DNA of 64,000 nt from assembly GCF_014648435.1 (NCBI RefSeq), contig NZ_BMRC01000001.1, positions 568,481 to 632,480 on the forward strand. The letters run 5' to 3'. Shown here in pieces: positions 31,704 to 40,622 of the stretch. Below the pieces are notes generated by a model. It ran no database searches, had not been told where the DNA came from, and worked only from the letters and a program-made list of their open reading frames with translations. The DNA comes from Nonomuraea spiralis (GTDB taxonomy: Bacteria; Actinomycetota; Actinomycetes; Streptosporangiales; Streptosporangiaceae). Every line of letters starts with the position of its first letter. The first letter of the stretch is position 1. Made by a program: the position numbers and the translations under genes.

Positions 31704-33743
31704 TCAAACCTGGGATAGATGGGCGCGCACGAAGTCCAGCTCCAGCAGCAGCAGGTTCTCGGCCACGTCCTCCTGCGAGGTCATGTGGGTGACGCCGGTC
31801 AGGGGCAACACCGTGTGCGGGCGGCCCGCGGCCAGCAGCGCCCCCGACAGGCGCAGGGTGTGGGCGGCGAAGACGTTGTCGTCGGCCAGGCCGTGCACCA
31901 GCATCAGCGGACGGCTCAGGCGCGGCGCGTCGGGCAGGAGCGAGCTGCGGTCGTAGGCATCGGGGTGCTCGTCGGGGTGGCCGAGGTAACGCTCCTGCCA
32001 GTGGGTGTCGTACAGGCGGGGGTCGGTCACCGGCGCGCCCGCGACGGCCACGTGGAAGACGTCGGGATGACGCAGCACGGCCGCGGCCGACAGGTAGCCG
32101 CCGTAGGACCAGCCGCGGATCGCCACCCGGTCCAGGTCGAGGTCGGGATGGCGGGCGGCGGCGGCGTGCAGCGCGTCGACCTGGTCCTCCAGCGCCGCGC
32201 TCAGCTTGTCGAAGCGGATGGCGCGCTCCCAGGACGGCCCCCGGCCCGGCGTGCCCCGGCCGTCGGTGACCAGCACCGCGAAGCCCTGGTCGGCGAACCA
32301 CTGCTCGATCGCGAAGGCGTCGAGGCTGCGCAGCACCCGCGTCCCCATGGGCCCGGCGTACGGCGAGAGCAACACCGGCAGCCGCCCCGACCCCGGCACG
32401 TGCCCCGAGGGGAACAGGACCGCCGTACGCAGGTCGCGCTTGCCCAGCGACACCAGCTCCACGCCCGGCCGCAGCACCGGCACCGCGCCGTGGGAGACGA
32501 TCGCCTTCCCGCCCGCGCTCACCCCCACCCCATGCTCCTCCAGGCTGCGGCGCACCACGACCGTCGTCCCGCCGGCGCGGGCGCCGGTGTGCACACCCGG
32601 CTCGGACGTCACCCTGACCAGGCCGTCGGCCCTGGACCAGGTGTACAGGTGCCGCTCGGTCGGCTCCTCGCAACACTGCGCCAGCACGCTCTCGCCATCC
32701 ACCGCCAGGACCTCCAGCACCTGGAGGCCGGGCGGCGTCACCACGTCCTCGCCCACCATCAGGCGGCGGGTGTCGTCGCGGTCCACCGTCCAGACCAGCT
32801 CGCCCGCGGCCGTCCGCGCCGGGACGCCCGGCACCAGCTCCAGCCAGGCGTCGTCGGTGTCCTCGCGCACCAGGGTGGTCGCGCCGGTGGCCGGATCGAC
32901 CTCCAGGACGCGGGTGGTGCGCTGGTCACGGCTCTGCACCAGCACCAGCAGGCCCTGGCCGGTCCACGACACCGCCGCCACGTACTCGAAGGCCCTGCGG
33001 TCCCACACCACCTGGGTGCGCCGGCCCTCCAGCGTGACCAGCCACAACGACACGTCGGCGTTGGCCGTTCCGGCCGGCGGGTAGGCCATCACCCGCGGCG
33101 GCCTGCCGGGCTCGGCGGGCTCGGCCAGGCACCACTTCTGCACGGCGGAGTTGTCCACCCGGGCGGCCAGCAGGCGGCTCCCGTCCGGGGCCCACCAGTA
33201 GCCGCGGTGGCGGCCCATCGACTCGCCCGCCACGTGCTCGGGCAGCCCCCACGTCACGTCCGTGCCGCCGGGGACGAGCAACGGGCGCTCCCCGACGTGC
33301 AGCGCGCCGCCGGAGACGAACGCGACCTGCTCGCCCGAGGGGTCGAGCCGCGGGTCGGAGCCGGTGAGGCCGAGCGCGCTCACCTCGCCGGTCAGCAGGT
33401 CGACGGTGTGCAGCGCGCCGTCGACCGCGTAGACGGCCTTGGTGACCGCGGCGTCGGTGGCGTAGGCGACGATGCCGGCGGCGTGCTCGCGGGTGCGTTC
33501 CCGGCGGGTGCGCTCGGCCTCCGACAGGCGCGCGCCGGGCGCCGGCGCGCCGGGGTCGGCGAGCAGGCGCTCCTCCCCCGTGGCCACGTCGAACGACCAC
33601 AGCCGGTTCACCGGGTCCTCGCCCGAGGAGGACCGCAGGAAGATCACCCGCGTGCCGTCCGGGGAGATCGTGAAGTTCCGCGGCACGCCGTGCGTGAAGC
33701 GAGCCGTCCGCGCGTGCTGGCGGGGAAGCGTGAGGGGAGGCAT
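31704..33743 (-). CDS. S9-family prolyl oligopeptidase/dipeptidyl-peptidase IV-like peptidase
   Basis: The 679-residue protein has an N-terminal beta-propeller (about 20-400, with repeats such as FTISPDGTRVIFLRS and DGSRLLAARVD) and a C-terminal alpha/beta-hydrolase domain. The nucleophile is in IRGWSYGGYLSA, the Asp in LVHGLADDNVFAAH and the His in LTGVTHMT. There is no signal peptide, so it is cytoplasmic. It probably cleaves dipeptides from short peptides after proline or alanine. The ATG at 33743 follows a plain region; a hairpin separates it from the upstream sialidase gene. Confidence 0.92.
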   Translation of the reverse strand: MPPLTLPRQHARTARFTHGVPRNFTISPDGTRVIFLRSSSGEDPVNRLWSFDVATGEERLLADPGAPAPGARLSEAERTRRERTREHAAGIVAYATDAAVTKAVYAVDGALHTVDLLTGEVSALGLTGSDPRLDPSGEQVAFVSGGALHVGERPLLVPGGTDVTWGLPEHVAGESMGRHRGYWWAPDGSRLLAARVDNSAVQKWCLAEPAEPGRPPRVMAYPPAGTANADVSLWLVTLEGRRTQVVWDRRAFEYVAAVSWTGQGLLVLVQSRDQRTTRVLEVDPATGATTLVREDTDDAWLELVPGVPARTAAGELVWTVDRDDTRRLMVGEDVVTPPGLQVLEVLAVDGESVLAQCCEEPTERHLYTWSRADGLVRVTSEPGVHTGARAGGTTVVVRRSLEEHGVGVSAGGKAIVSHGAVPVLRPGVELVSLGKRDLRTAVLFPSGHVPGSGRLPVLLSPYAGPMGTRVLRSLDAFAIEQWFADQGFAVLVTDGRGTPGRGPSWERAIRFDKLSAALEDQVDALHAAAARHPDLDLDRVAIRGWSYGGYLSAAAVLRHPDVFHVAVAGAPVTDPRLYDTHWQERYLGHPDEHPDAYDRSSLLPDAPRLSRPLMLVHGLADDNVFAAHTLRLSGALLAAGRPHTVLPLTGVTHMTSQEDVAENLLLLELDFVRAHLSQV

Positions 33744-33791
33744 GGCGCGATCATAGACACGGCCCGTCGAGACGGCGCAAGGCAGGCCAGG

Positions 33792-33823
33792 GTGGCGGCG
33801 CGGGCACGCTCCCGCGCCGCCAC
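33792..33823. terminator. GC-rich hairpin terminator after the sialidase gene
   Basis: Thirteen base pairs (33792-33804 with 33811-33823) around a 6-nt loop, placed 8 bp downstream of the sialidase stop and before the S9 peptidase gene on the same strand. Confidence 0.8.
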
Positions 33824-33830
33824 GCCGGGG

Positions 33831-36089
33831 TCAGCGGTCCTCGAAGCGCACGTCGTCGAACAGCGCCTCGTCACCGGCGGGGACGGTGCCCGCGCTGCTG
33901 AAGGCGTAGCCGTTCATCGAGGTCACGGCGGCCGTGCGGGGCAACGTGGCGACCTGGCGGTCGTTGACGTACAGGGTGGCCGTGGAGGTGGTGGCCTCCA
34001 GGCGGATCCTGCTCCAGCCGGAGCCGACCGTCCCGGCCGGGGCCAGGGTCGTCCACTTGCCGGTGGCCGCGTCGTAGCGGCTGAGCGCGCCGGCCCCGCT
34101 GATGCTCAGGTGGTACGCCGACGTCGTCCCGCCGGTCACCGTGAACAGGAAGGAGTTGGGCACGCTGACCGGCTGGTAGCGGAACTCCAGCGTCTTGCGG
34201 GTGCTCGCGGTCGTGGTGCGGGCGGCCTTGGCCATGAGCCCGGTGGACTTGTCGGACAGGGTCAGCGCGCGGTCGGCCCCCACCTCGTACGGCGAGACCC
34301 ACGCCGCCGACAGGCTCTGGTAACCGCGCGGCCGCAACCAGATCGGGTCGTTGTCGAAGGTGTCGGTCGTGGAGTACAGCTCGACCTCGTTGAGCATCGC
34401 GCAGCTCGCGCCGATCTCGGCGTCGCAGTCCGGCGTGGCCTCGACGACGATCCTGACGTGCCGGCCGGTGGCGTTGACCGGCTGGTAACGCAGCGCGTAG
34501 TCGGTGCGCCCGCTCACCGTGGTCACGGGCTGCCCCCAGTCGAGGCCGTCCTTGGAGACGTAGACGCGGGCGCCGGCCGGATGCCCGGGGCGCAGGCTGA
34601 GGCCGATCCGGTTGAAGGTGTGGTCGCGGTCCAGGTGCATGACGTACTCGCCGGGGCCCTGGGAGACGGCGCCGGACCAGTACGAGGTGCTGCCGTCGAA
34701 GGCGCCGTCGGGACGCACCCGCGGCCGGTTCGTGGCGGACCAGGTCATGTTCGTCTCGACGGTCAGCTCGCCGTTCCTGTGCTTGGCGGCCAGGTCGATA
34801 CGGCCGGCGCCGGGGGCCAGGATGTCCAGGTGGCGGCGTTTGACGCCGTACCAGCCACCGTTCTCGAACTTGCCGCTCGCCGGGCAGGCGGTCTCGTTCA
34901 GGCTGTCGTCGGCGTTGAGGCCCGGCAGCTTGCAGTTGTCGAAGACCTGGACCAGGCGGTTGGCGCCCACGGCGGCCAGACCGGTGTAGCCCGACGAGCC
35001 GTGCGCGTCGTAGACGCCGTCGCGGTTGTGGTGGGTCACGCGCTGCTGCGTCCAGGAGTCGCCGCGGCCGTCGGGGGAGATCGCCAGCCAGGTGTCCGGG
35101 CGGCCCGCGCTGAGCACGAGCACGTCGTTCGGCATGAGCAGCAGACGCGGGGCCACGCCGCGTACCGTGCAGCTCTGGCCGGACAGTTGCAGATCGCGCA
35201 CCGGCGACCAGGTCCGGCCCTCGTCGGTGGAGCGGCTCCAGGCCAGCGTGGAGTAGGTGCCGCCGTCCTTGCGCAGGACGGCGAGCAGGCTGCCGTCCGC
35301 GGTCTGCTCGACGGCCGTCTCGTTGTAGGTGGCGGTGCCCGCCGGGCGGGCGATCACGCCGCGCCGGGTGAAGGTCTTGCCGCCGTCGGCGCTGGCGTAC
35401 AGCTCGGCCTGGTTCTTCCCGCCGGTGGCGGTGTAGCGGGCGTAGACGGTCACCAGGATCGTGCCGTCGGGGAGCTGGACCGGCACGCCGTGCGCGACGC
35501 CGCCGCCGACCAGCTCGTCCGGACTGGTGAAGGTGGCCTTGGCGGTGTCCCAGGTCTGGCCGAGGTCGGCGGAGGTGTGGACGTCCAGCTCGTTGGCGCG
35601 GGCGTCGACCTTGGACAGGTAGTAGGCGGTGCCGAACAGGCGGCCGTCGTGCAGCTGCACCGGGGCCTCGCGCAGCGGGGTGGCGCGCGCCGGGCCGAAG
35701 GTGCGGCCGCCGTCGTCGGAGACGGCCAGGCCGCTGGTCTGGGCCATGACCGCGTCCACGTTGGTGGACCAGGTGGCGAACAGCTTCTGGCCGGGCGTGC
35801 CGTCGGGCCTGACGACGTCGACGGCGCTGAGGTTGGGGAAGCCGGCGTAGTCACGGCGCTGGGCCGCCGTCGGCTCCTTGGCCGCCGGGCGGGGGCTGGG
35901 GTAGATCCAGTCCACGAACGCGTCGCTGCCCGAACCGGCCAGATATCCCTCGCGGGGTCCCGACTCCTGGGCGGTGAGGGCGGGGGTGTCGGGGATCGAG
36001 CAGTACGTGGCCGCGTGCGCCGTGCCCGGGAGGACGGCGGGAAGGGGAAGCAGCAGGCATGCGGCGAGCAATGCTCTTGTGGGCAGCAC
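33831..36089 (-). CDS. Secreted exo-alpha-sialidase-like protein with discoidin-type and LamG-like domains
   Basis: The 752-residue protein has a signal peptide (about 1-27). A six-bladed sialidase propeller follows, with at least four Asp-boxes (SDDGGRTFGP, SADLGQTWD, SADGGKTF, STDEGRTWS). Then comes an F5/8 type C-like domain (about 440-570, VYVSKDGLDWGQPV, HVRIVVEATPD) and a C-terminal LamG-like jelly roll (LYVNDRQVATLP). I choose GTG 36089 because AAGGAG lies 9 nt upstream; a TTG 21 nt earlier is less likely. It probably removes sialic acid or a related sugar from external glycans. No sialic-acid uptake genes are near, so it may serve polymer scavenging. Confidence 0.85.
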   Translation of the reverse strand: MLPTRALLAACLLLPLPAVLPGTAHAATYCSIPDTPALTAQESGPREGYLAGSGSDAFVDWIYPSPRPAAKEPTAAQRRDYAGFPNLSAVDVVRPDGTPGQKLFATWSTNVDAVMAQTSGLAVSDDGGRTFGPARATPLREAPVQLHDGRLFGTAYYLSKVDARANELDVHTSADLGQTWDTAKATFTSPDELVGGGVAHGVPVQLPDGTILVTVYARYTATGGKNQAELYASADGGKTFTRRGVIARPAGTATYNETAVEQTADGSLLAVLRKDGGTYSTLAWSRSTDEGRTWSPVRDLQLSGQSCTVRGVAPRLLLMPNDVLVLSAGRPDTWLAISPDGRGDSWTQQRVTHHNRDGVYDAHGSSGYTGLAAVGANRLVQVFDNCKLPGLNADDSLNETACPASGKFENGGWYGVKRRHLDILAPGAGRIDLAAKHRNGELTVETNMTWSATNRPRVRPDGAFDGSTSYWSGAVSQGPGEYVMHLDRDHTFNRIGLSLRPGHPAGARVYVSKDGLDWGQPVTTVSGRTDYALRYQPVNATGRHVRIVVEATPDCDAEIGASCAMLNEVELYSTTDTFDNDPIWLRPRGYQSLSAAWVSPYEVGADRALTLSDKSTGLMAKAARTTTASTRKTLEFRYQPVSVPNSFLFTVTGGTTSAYHLSISGAGALSRYDAATGKWTTLAPAGTVGSGWSRIRLEATTSTATLYVNDRQVATLPRTAAVTSMNGYAFSSAGTVPAGDEALFDDVRFEDR

Positions 36090-36170
36090 GGGGGAGAACT
36101 CCTTGCGCAACGAACGATCTACGTCCGTTTTGTCGTTTATTTACGCAAGAAGGCTATATTTGACCAAAAG

Positions 36171-36193
36171 GGCAGGTGTAAGTTGTAACTGCC
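36171..36193 (-). terminator. Possible terminator after the ECF transporter operon
   Basis: On the minus strand GGCAG (36193-36189) and CTGCC (36175-36171) frame a 13-nt loop and are followed by CTTTT, 30 bp after the T-component gene. The stem is short; the surrounding DNA is AT-rich and may also serve as the sialidase promoter. Confidence 0.35.
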
Positions 36194-36222
36194 TTATGCC
36201 TGTTTTGTGATGATCGGCGGGT

Positions 36223-36828
36223 TCAGTCGTCGAGGCCGCGTGCCGACAGCGCCTCGCCCAGCGCGTCCGCGTGCCGCAGCGCCCCCACCACCAGCGGCAC
36301 CGCGAAGGCCCGCACGCTGCGCTCCACCCCCCGCGCCCGCTGCGCCTCCCTGACCCGCCCGGCCAGCGACGCCACGACCGGCACGCTGCGCACGGTCAGC
36401 GAGAGCAACAACGACAACCGGAACGGGTCCAGCCCCACGAACCTGGCCGGTGACAGGCCGCGCTCCAGCGTCGCGAGCATCGCCGCCGTCCGCGTGGTCA
36501 GCGTCACCAGCCCCGCCAGCGCCACGGCCAGCACCACCCGCAACGTCGAGGACACCGCCGCGTCCAGGTCCGCGAACACCAGTTGCAGGCCGAACAGCGC
36601 GACGGCGAACCAGCGCACCGGCCTGACCTGCGACCACGCCGCCCGCACCCCCACCCGCGAGGACGCGTACAACGCCACCACCACGACCGCCGCCCCCGCC
36701 AGCGCCGCCGCCGGACGCAGCAGCACCAGCACCGTGCACGACAACGCCAGACCGGCCAGCTTGACCCCGGCCGGCGACCGGTGCAGCCACGAGCCGCCCG
36801 GCACGTACGCCCCGGTGAGACCGTTCAC
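36223..36828 (-). CDS. bioN: ECF transporter transmembrane (T) component, CbiQ/BioN type
   Basis: The 201-residue protein has about four or five membrane helices at 20-150. The two A-R-G coupling motifs of EcfT proteins are present: EAQRARGVER at about 160-170 and EALSARGLDD at the very end. These helices contact the ATPase and transmit its conformational change to the substrate-binding BioY. GTG 36828 overlaps the ATPase stop by 4 nt (GTGA). It is the last gene of a five-gene operon. The assignment to biotin rests on the linked bioY. Confidence 0.87.
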   Translation of the reverse strand: MNGLTGAYVPGGSWLHRSPAGVKLAGLALSCTVLVLLRPAAALAGAAVVVVALYASSRVGVRAAWSQVRPVRWFAVALFGLQLVFADLDAAVSSTLRVVLAVALAGLVTLTTRTAAMLATLERGLSPARFVGLDPFRLSLLLSLTVRSVPVVASLAGRVREAQRARGVERSVRAFAVPLVVGALRHADALGEALSARGLDD

Positions 36829-37499
36829 GCCATCAGGGCGGTGTAGTGGCCGATCGCCTCGGCGGGCGTGCCGTCGGCGACGACCCGGCCCCCGTCGAGC
36901 ACCAGCACCCGGTCGAACCCGGCCAGCAGCGGCAGGTCGTGCGTGACGACCACCACCTGCTGCGGCATCTCCCGCAGCAGGTCGGCGACCTGGCGCGAGT
37001 GGCGCAGGTCGAGCAGGGTCGTGGGCTCGTCCATGACCAGGATGTCGGGTTCGAGCACCATGACCGCGCACAGGGCGAGCAACTGCTTCTGGCCGCCGGA
37101 CAACTGGTGCGCGGGATGGTCGGCGTGCCCGTCCAGCCCGTAGCGGGCCAGTACGTCGTGCACGCGGCGCTCGACCTCCTCACGGGACAGGCCCTTGCGG
37201 CGCAGCGAGAACGCGACGTCCTCGGCCACGGTCGGCATGACGATCTGCGCGTCCGGATCGGTGAACAGGAACCCCACCCGCCGCCTGATCTTCGCGGCCT
37301 GGCGCCGGGTGTCCAGCCCGAGCACCGTGACCTCGCCCGAGGTGGGCACGGCCAGGCCGTTGATCAGACGGGCCAGCGTGCTCTTGCCCGAGCCGTTCGC
37401 GCCGACCACGCCCACCCGGCGCTCGCCCAGGCTCGCGGTGACGCCGCGCAGCACGTCCCGCGTGCCCAGCCGGACGTGCACGTCGGCGAACTCGATCAC
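36825..37499 (-). CDS. bioM: ECF transporter ATPase, CbiO/BioM type
   Basis: The 224-residue ABC ATPase has Walker A GANGSGKST (about 33-41), the Q-loop region FLFTDPDAQIVMPTVAEDVAF typical of ECF ATPases, signature LSGGQKQ, Walker B ILVMDEPT and the switch His in VVVTHDL. GTG 37499 overlaps the thiolase-like gene stop by 4 nt. It powers vitamin uptake together with the T-component downstream and the BioY S-component encoded first in the operon. A single ATPase gene implies a homodimer, as in BioMNY. Confidence 0.93.
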   Translation of the reverse strand: MIEFADVHVRLGTRDVLRGVTASLGERRVGVVGANGSGKSTLARLINGLAVPTSGEVTVLGLDTRRQAAKIRRRVGFLFTDPDAQIVMPTVAEDVAFSLRRKGLSREEVERRVHDVLARYGLDGHADHPAHQLSGGQKQLLALCAVMVLEPDILVMDEPTTLLDLRHSRQVADLLREMPQQVVVVTHDLPLLAGFDRVLVLDGGRVVADGTPAEAIGHYTALMA

Positions 37500-38626
37500 A
37501 CGACCACCTCGAACAGCGCGGCCACGCCCAGGCCGCCGCCGACCGCCGCGGCGGCCAGGCCCAGCGTGCCGGCGGGGGCTCCGGACCGTACCAGCCTGGA
37601 GAAGAGCCTGGTCACCACCACCGCGCCGGTCGCGCCCCACGGGTGGCCGAGCGCCAGCGCGCCGCCGCCGGCGCACACCCGTTCGCGGTCGGCCGCCAGC
37701 GGGTCGAGGCCGAGCGCGTCGGTGACGGCCAGCACCTGCGCCGCGAACGCCTCCACGATCTCCACCGCCGCCACCTGTCCCATGTCCACCCCCGCACGTA
37801 CGAGCACCCGGCGCACCGCGGGCACCGGCCCCCACCCGGGCAGCGCCGGATCGCACCCGACGACGGACCCGGCCACCAGCCGCAGCCCCGGCAGGCCGCC
37901 ACGCGACCCGTCGGCCACCAGCGCCACGGCGGCCGCGCCGTCGCTGACCGGGGAGGAATTGCCGGCGGTCACTGTACCGCCCGCCACGAACGCCGCGGGC
38001 AGCCGGGCCAGCGAGGCGGCGCGCAGCGCCCTCGGGCGCTGGTCCTCCGCCCGGCCGCCGACGGGCACGACCTCCTCCTCGAACGCGCCCGCCGCGCGGG
38101 CGGCCAGCGCCTTGGCGTGGCTGAGGCGGGCGTACTCGTCCTGGCGGACGCGGGTGATGCCGTACCGGGCCGCCAGGGCCTCCGCCGCCGGGCCCATGTC
38201 GGGGTCGGGGTGGCCGCCGGGCGCGAAGGGGGCCCGCTCGTACGGGCGGTCCGCGCCGCGCGGCGTACGCAGCGGCGCGGTCGAGGCGCTCTCGGCCCCT
38301 CCGGCGATCACCACGTCCATCTCCCCCGAGGCCACCGCCTGACCGGCCACCAGGATCGCGGCCAGCCCGCTGCCGCACTGCCGGTCGACGGTCAGGCCCG
38401 GCACACCGTGGCCGAGCCCGGCGGCCAGCGCCGACACCCTGGCCACGTTGCCGCCGGGGCCCGTGCAGTTGCCGAGTACGACGTCGTCCACCGGCCGGCC
38501 CACCTCACCGGCCACCGCCTCGATGACGGGGGCGGCCAGCCCGTCCACGGCGACGTCCTTGAAGGCGTGCCCGGCCGTGCCGATCGGCGTACGGCGGGCC
38601 GCCACGACGACGGGTCTGCCGCCCAC
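37496..38626 (-). CDS. Thiolase-like enzyme lacking two thiolase signature residues
   Basis: The 376-residue protein is of the thiolase superfamily: the acylated nucleophile is Cys84 in DRQCGSGL, and the His motif is GHPWGATG (His328). Two other hallmarks are changed. NEAF reads VEAF (Val291). The C-terminal CxGGG, which holds the second cysteine acting as acid/base in biosynthetic and degradative thiolases, reads AVGGG (Ala361). A Cys318 occurs in CAGGGALALGHP instead of Asn. It starts with GTG 2 nt after the ligase stop and overlaps the ATPase start. It may catalyse an unusual condensation or act as an acyl-transfer protein in a pathway fed by BioY uptake; the reaction is unknown. Confidence 0.85.
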   Translation of the reverse strand: MGGRPVVVAARRTPIGTAGHAFKDVAVDGLAAPVIEAVAGEVGRPVDDVVLGNCTGPGGNVARVSALAAGLGHGVPGLTVDRQCGSGLAAILVAGQAVASGEMDVVIAGGAESASTAPLRTPRGADRPYERAPFAPGGHPDPDMGPAAEALAARYGITRVRQDEYARLSHAKALAARAAGAFEEEVVPVGGRAEDQRPRALRAASLARLPAAFVAGGTVTAGNSSPVSDGAAAVALVADGSRGGLPGLRLVAGSVVGCDPALPGWGPVPAVRRVLVRAGVDMGQVAAVEIVEAFAAQVLAVTDALGLDPLAADRERVCAGGGALALGHPWGATGAVVVTRLFSRLVRSGAPAGTLGLAAAAVGGGLGVAALFEVVV

Positions 38627-38627
38627 G

Positions 38628-39968
38628 TCAGGCCAGCCGCCGGATCTCGGGGTCGCCGCCGGCCAGCCGGTCGGCCACCAGGCCGCGCGCCGGCTTGCCC
38701 GACCCGGTGCGCGGCAGCGCGGGGACGGCGTACCAGCGGCGGGGCCGCTGCGCCACGTCGAGCCCGCCGCGGGCGACGGCCTCCAGCAGCGCGCGCGGCG
38801 GCGGCGAGGCGCCCTCCACCACGGCGGTCACCACCGAGCCGAGCGACGGGTGCGGCGAGCCGATCACCACGATGTCCCCCACGCCCGGCACCTTCCGCAA
38901 CACCGCCTCGACGTCCTCGGGCACGACGGTCGCCCCGCCGGTCTGGATCGCGCCGTCGCCGCGCCCGCGCACCCGCAACACCTGCCCCGCCCGGTACGGT
39001 TCGGCCAGGTCGCCGACCGTCGTCCAGCCATCGCCGTCGCGGCGCAGCGGACCGGCGGCGCCGCCCAGGTAGCCGTCGGCCAGCCACGGCGAACGCGCCC
39101 ACACCTCGCCGAGCCTGCGCCCCGGCTCGGCCCTGACCTCGATCTCGACGCCAGGAAAGGGACGCATCCCGCCCCCGTCGGCGTCGCAGGCCACGAACGA
39201 CAACTCGGTCGCGCCGTAGTACGACAACACCCGCACCCCCGCCCGCCCGGCCCGGTCACGTGCCTCCCGGCTCAGCGCCGCGCCCCCGACGACGGCCGTA
39301 CGCAGGCCGGGAGCCTGCTCCAGCAGCTCGGCCAGCCGGTGGGGCACCACGTGGACCGCGGTCGCCGCGCGCAGCAGCGCCGCCGCAGGACGCCCCCCGG
39401 GCACCAGGGCGGTCGCACCGGCCGCCAGGGTGTGCACGGCGGCGAAGGCGTACAGGGAGGAGACCAGCGGGCCGGGCACGAGGACGACGTCGTCCGCGCC
39501 GATCCCGGCCAGCTCGTCCAGGTACGGGAAGGAATGCGTCCACGAGGCCCGGGTGCGGACGACCGCGCGCGGCCGGCCGGTGCTGCCGGAGGTGAAGCAG
39601 GCCCAGGCCCGGTCGCCGGGACGCGGCTCGGGCACGAGCGGCGCGCCCGGCACGTACGGCAGCGGCTCCCTGACCCGCAGGTCGGCGCCCGCCGCCGCGG
39701 TGATGCGCGCCCACCGCTCCGGACTCCAGGCATGGTCGCCCACCAGCGGCGTCACCCCGGCCAGATCGGCCGCCAGCACGGCGACCAGCAGCTCGACCGG
39801 GTCCTCAAGAGCGATCGCGGCCAGCGTGCCACGCCCCTTGAGATACCGCGCGCCGCCCTGGACCCGCCCGGCCAGCTCGCCGTACGTCAGCGAGCCGAGC
39901 GGCCCGCGCAGGGCGACCCTGGACGGGCTCCCCGCGGCGTGCCGCAGGACGTGCTCGGCGACGGGCAT
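38628..39968 (-). CDS. AMP-dependent acyl-CoA synthetase/ligase
   Basis: The 446-residue protein is shorter than usual (500-550) because the N-terminal domain is compact. It has the phosphate loop FTSGSTGRPRAVVRT, the YYGATE motif, the VGDLAEPYRAG and RGRGDGAIQTGG hinge, and the catalytic lysine in GSGKPARG near the C-terminus. It should activate a carboxylic acid to an acyl-adenylate and then to CoA ester. It lies between bioY (1-nt overlap) and the thiolase-like gene, which suggests activation of an imported acid or of a biotin precursor (inference). Confidence 0.87.
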   Translation of the reverse strand: MPVAEHVLRHAAGSPSRVALRGPLGSLTYGELAGRVQGGARYLKGRGTLAAIALEDPVELLVAVLAADLAGVTPLVGDHAWSPERWARITAAAGADLRVREPLPYVPGAPLVPEPRPGDRAWACFTSGSTGRPRAVVRTRASWTHSFPYLDELAGIGADDVVLVPGPLVSSLYAFAAVHTLAAGATALVPGGRPAAALLRAATAVHVVPHRLAELLEQAPGLRTAVVGGAALSREARDRAGRAGVRVLSYYGATELSFVACDADGGGMRPFPGVEIEVRAEPGRRLGEVWARSPWLADGYLGGAAGPLRRDGDGWTTVGDLAEPYRAGQVLRVRGRGDGAIQTGGATVVPEDVEAVLRKVPGVGDIVVIGSPHPSLGSVVTAVVEGASPPPRALLEAVARGGLDVAQRPRRWYAVPALPRTGSGKPARGLVADRLAGGDPEIRRLA

Positions 39969-40528
39969 CAGCGCACCCGTTCGTTGTGAACGGCCGGGAC
40001 CGCGTCGGGATAGGCACGCTGCGTGCCCCTGGCCACCAGCGCGGCGATCACCGCCTTGACCAGGTCACCCGGCAGGAACACGGCGCTGAGCCGCATCGCC
40101 TCGGTCAGCGGCAGGCCGGTGATCAGCGCCTGCACGGGCACGCCGATCAGGTAGACCACCCCGATGCCGCCCACCACGCAGGCCACCAGCAGTCGCAGCA
40201 GGCTCGGCGTGCGGCCCGCCCGCTCGACCAGCAGCCCGGTGACCGCGGCCGCGGGGATCCAGCCGATGAGGAACCCGGCCGAGGGGGCGGTGAACACGCC
40301 GATCCCGCCGCGTCCGCCCGCCAGCAGCGGCAACCCGGCCGCGACCAGCACGAGCAGCACGACCACCGCCAGTGCCGCCCGCCAGCTCCCGAGGACGGCC
40401 CCGGCCAGCATGACGCCGAGCGTCTGCAGCGTGATCGGCACCGGGTTGCCGAAGACGTTGAACGAGCCCGGCGCGCCCAGCACCGCGATCAGCGCGGCGA
40501 ACACGGCGATCCTGGCCAGGTCTCCCAT
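39968..40528 (-). CDS. bioY: BioY-family biotin transporter S-component
   Basis: From ATG 40528 the protein has 186 residues; an in-frame ATG at 40561 would add 11. Six membrane helices and the BioY signature are visible: ARIAVFAALIAVLG, GNPVPITLQTLGVMLAGAVLG, APSAGFLIGW and the FLPGDLVKAVIAALVA end. BioY is the membrane protein that binds biotin with high affinity. An AGGAGG at 40541-40546 fits neither start well, so the exact start is open. It leads an operon whose stop codons overlap the next starts down to the T-component. No biotin repressor site is obvious upstream. Confidence 0.93.
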   Translation of the reverse strand: MGDLARIAVFAALIAVLGAPGSFNVFGNPVPITLQTLGVMLAGAVLGSWRAALAVVVLLVLVAAGLPLLAGGRGGIGVFTAPSAGFLIGWIPAAAVTGLLVERAGRTPSLLRLLVACVVGGIGVVYLIGVPVQALITGLPLTEAMRLSAVFLPGDLVKAVIAALVARGTQRAYPDAVPAVHNERVR

Positions 40529-40622
40529 GAGGAACCCGCGCTGTCCTCCTGCGTTCTTCATGAGGACGATCCCACACCAGAACGGGGCGATCACGCATGC
40601 AGGGTTCCCACAACGCCGACGG

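Noticed and set aside
31719..36188. Open frame of nearly 1500 codons on the plus strand
   Set aside because: It runs antisense through the S9 peptidase and sialidase genes and has no recognisable motifs; GC bias removes stop codons in this frame.
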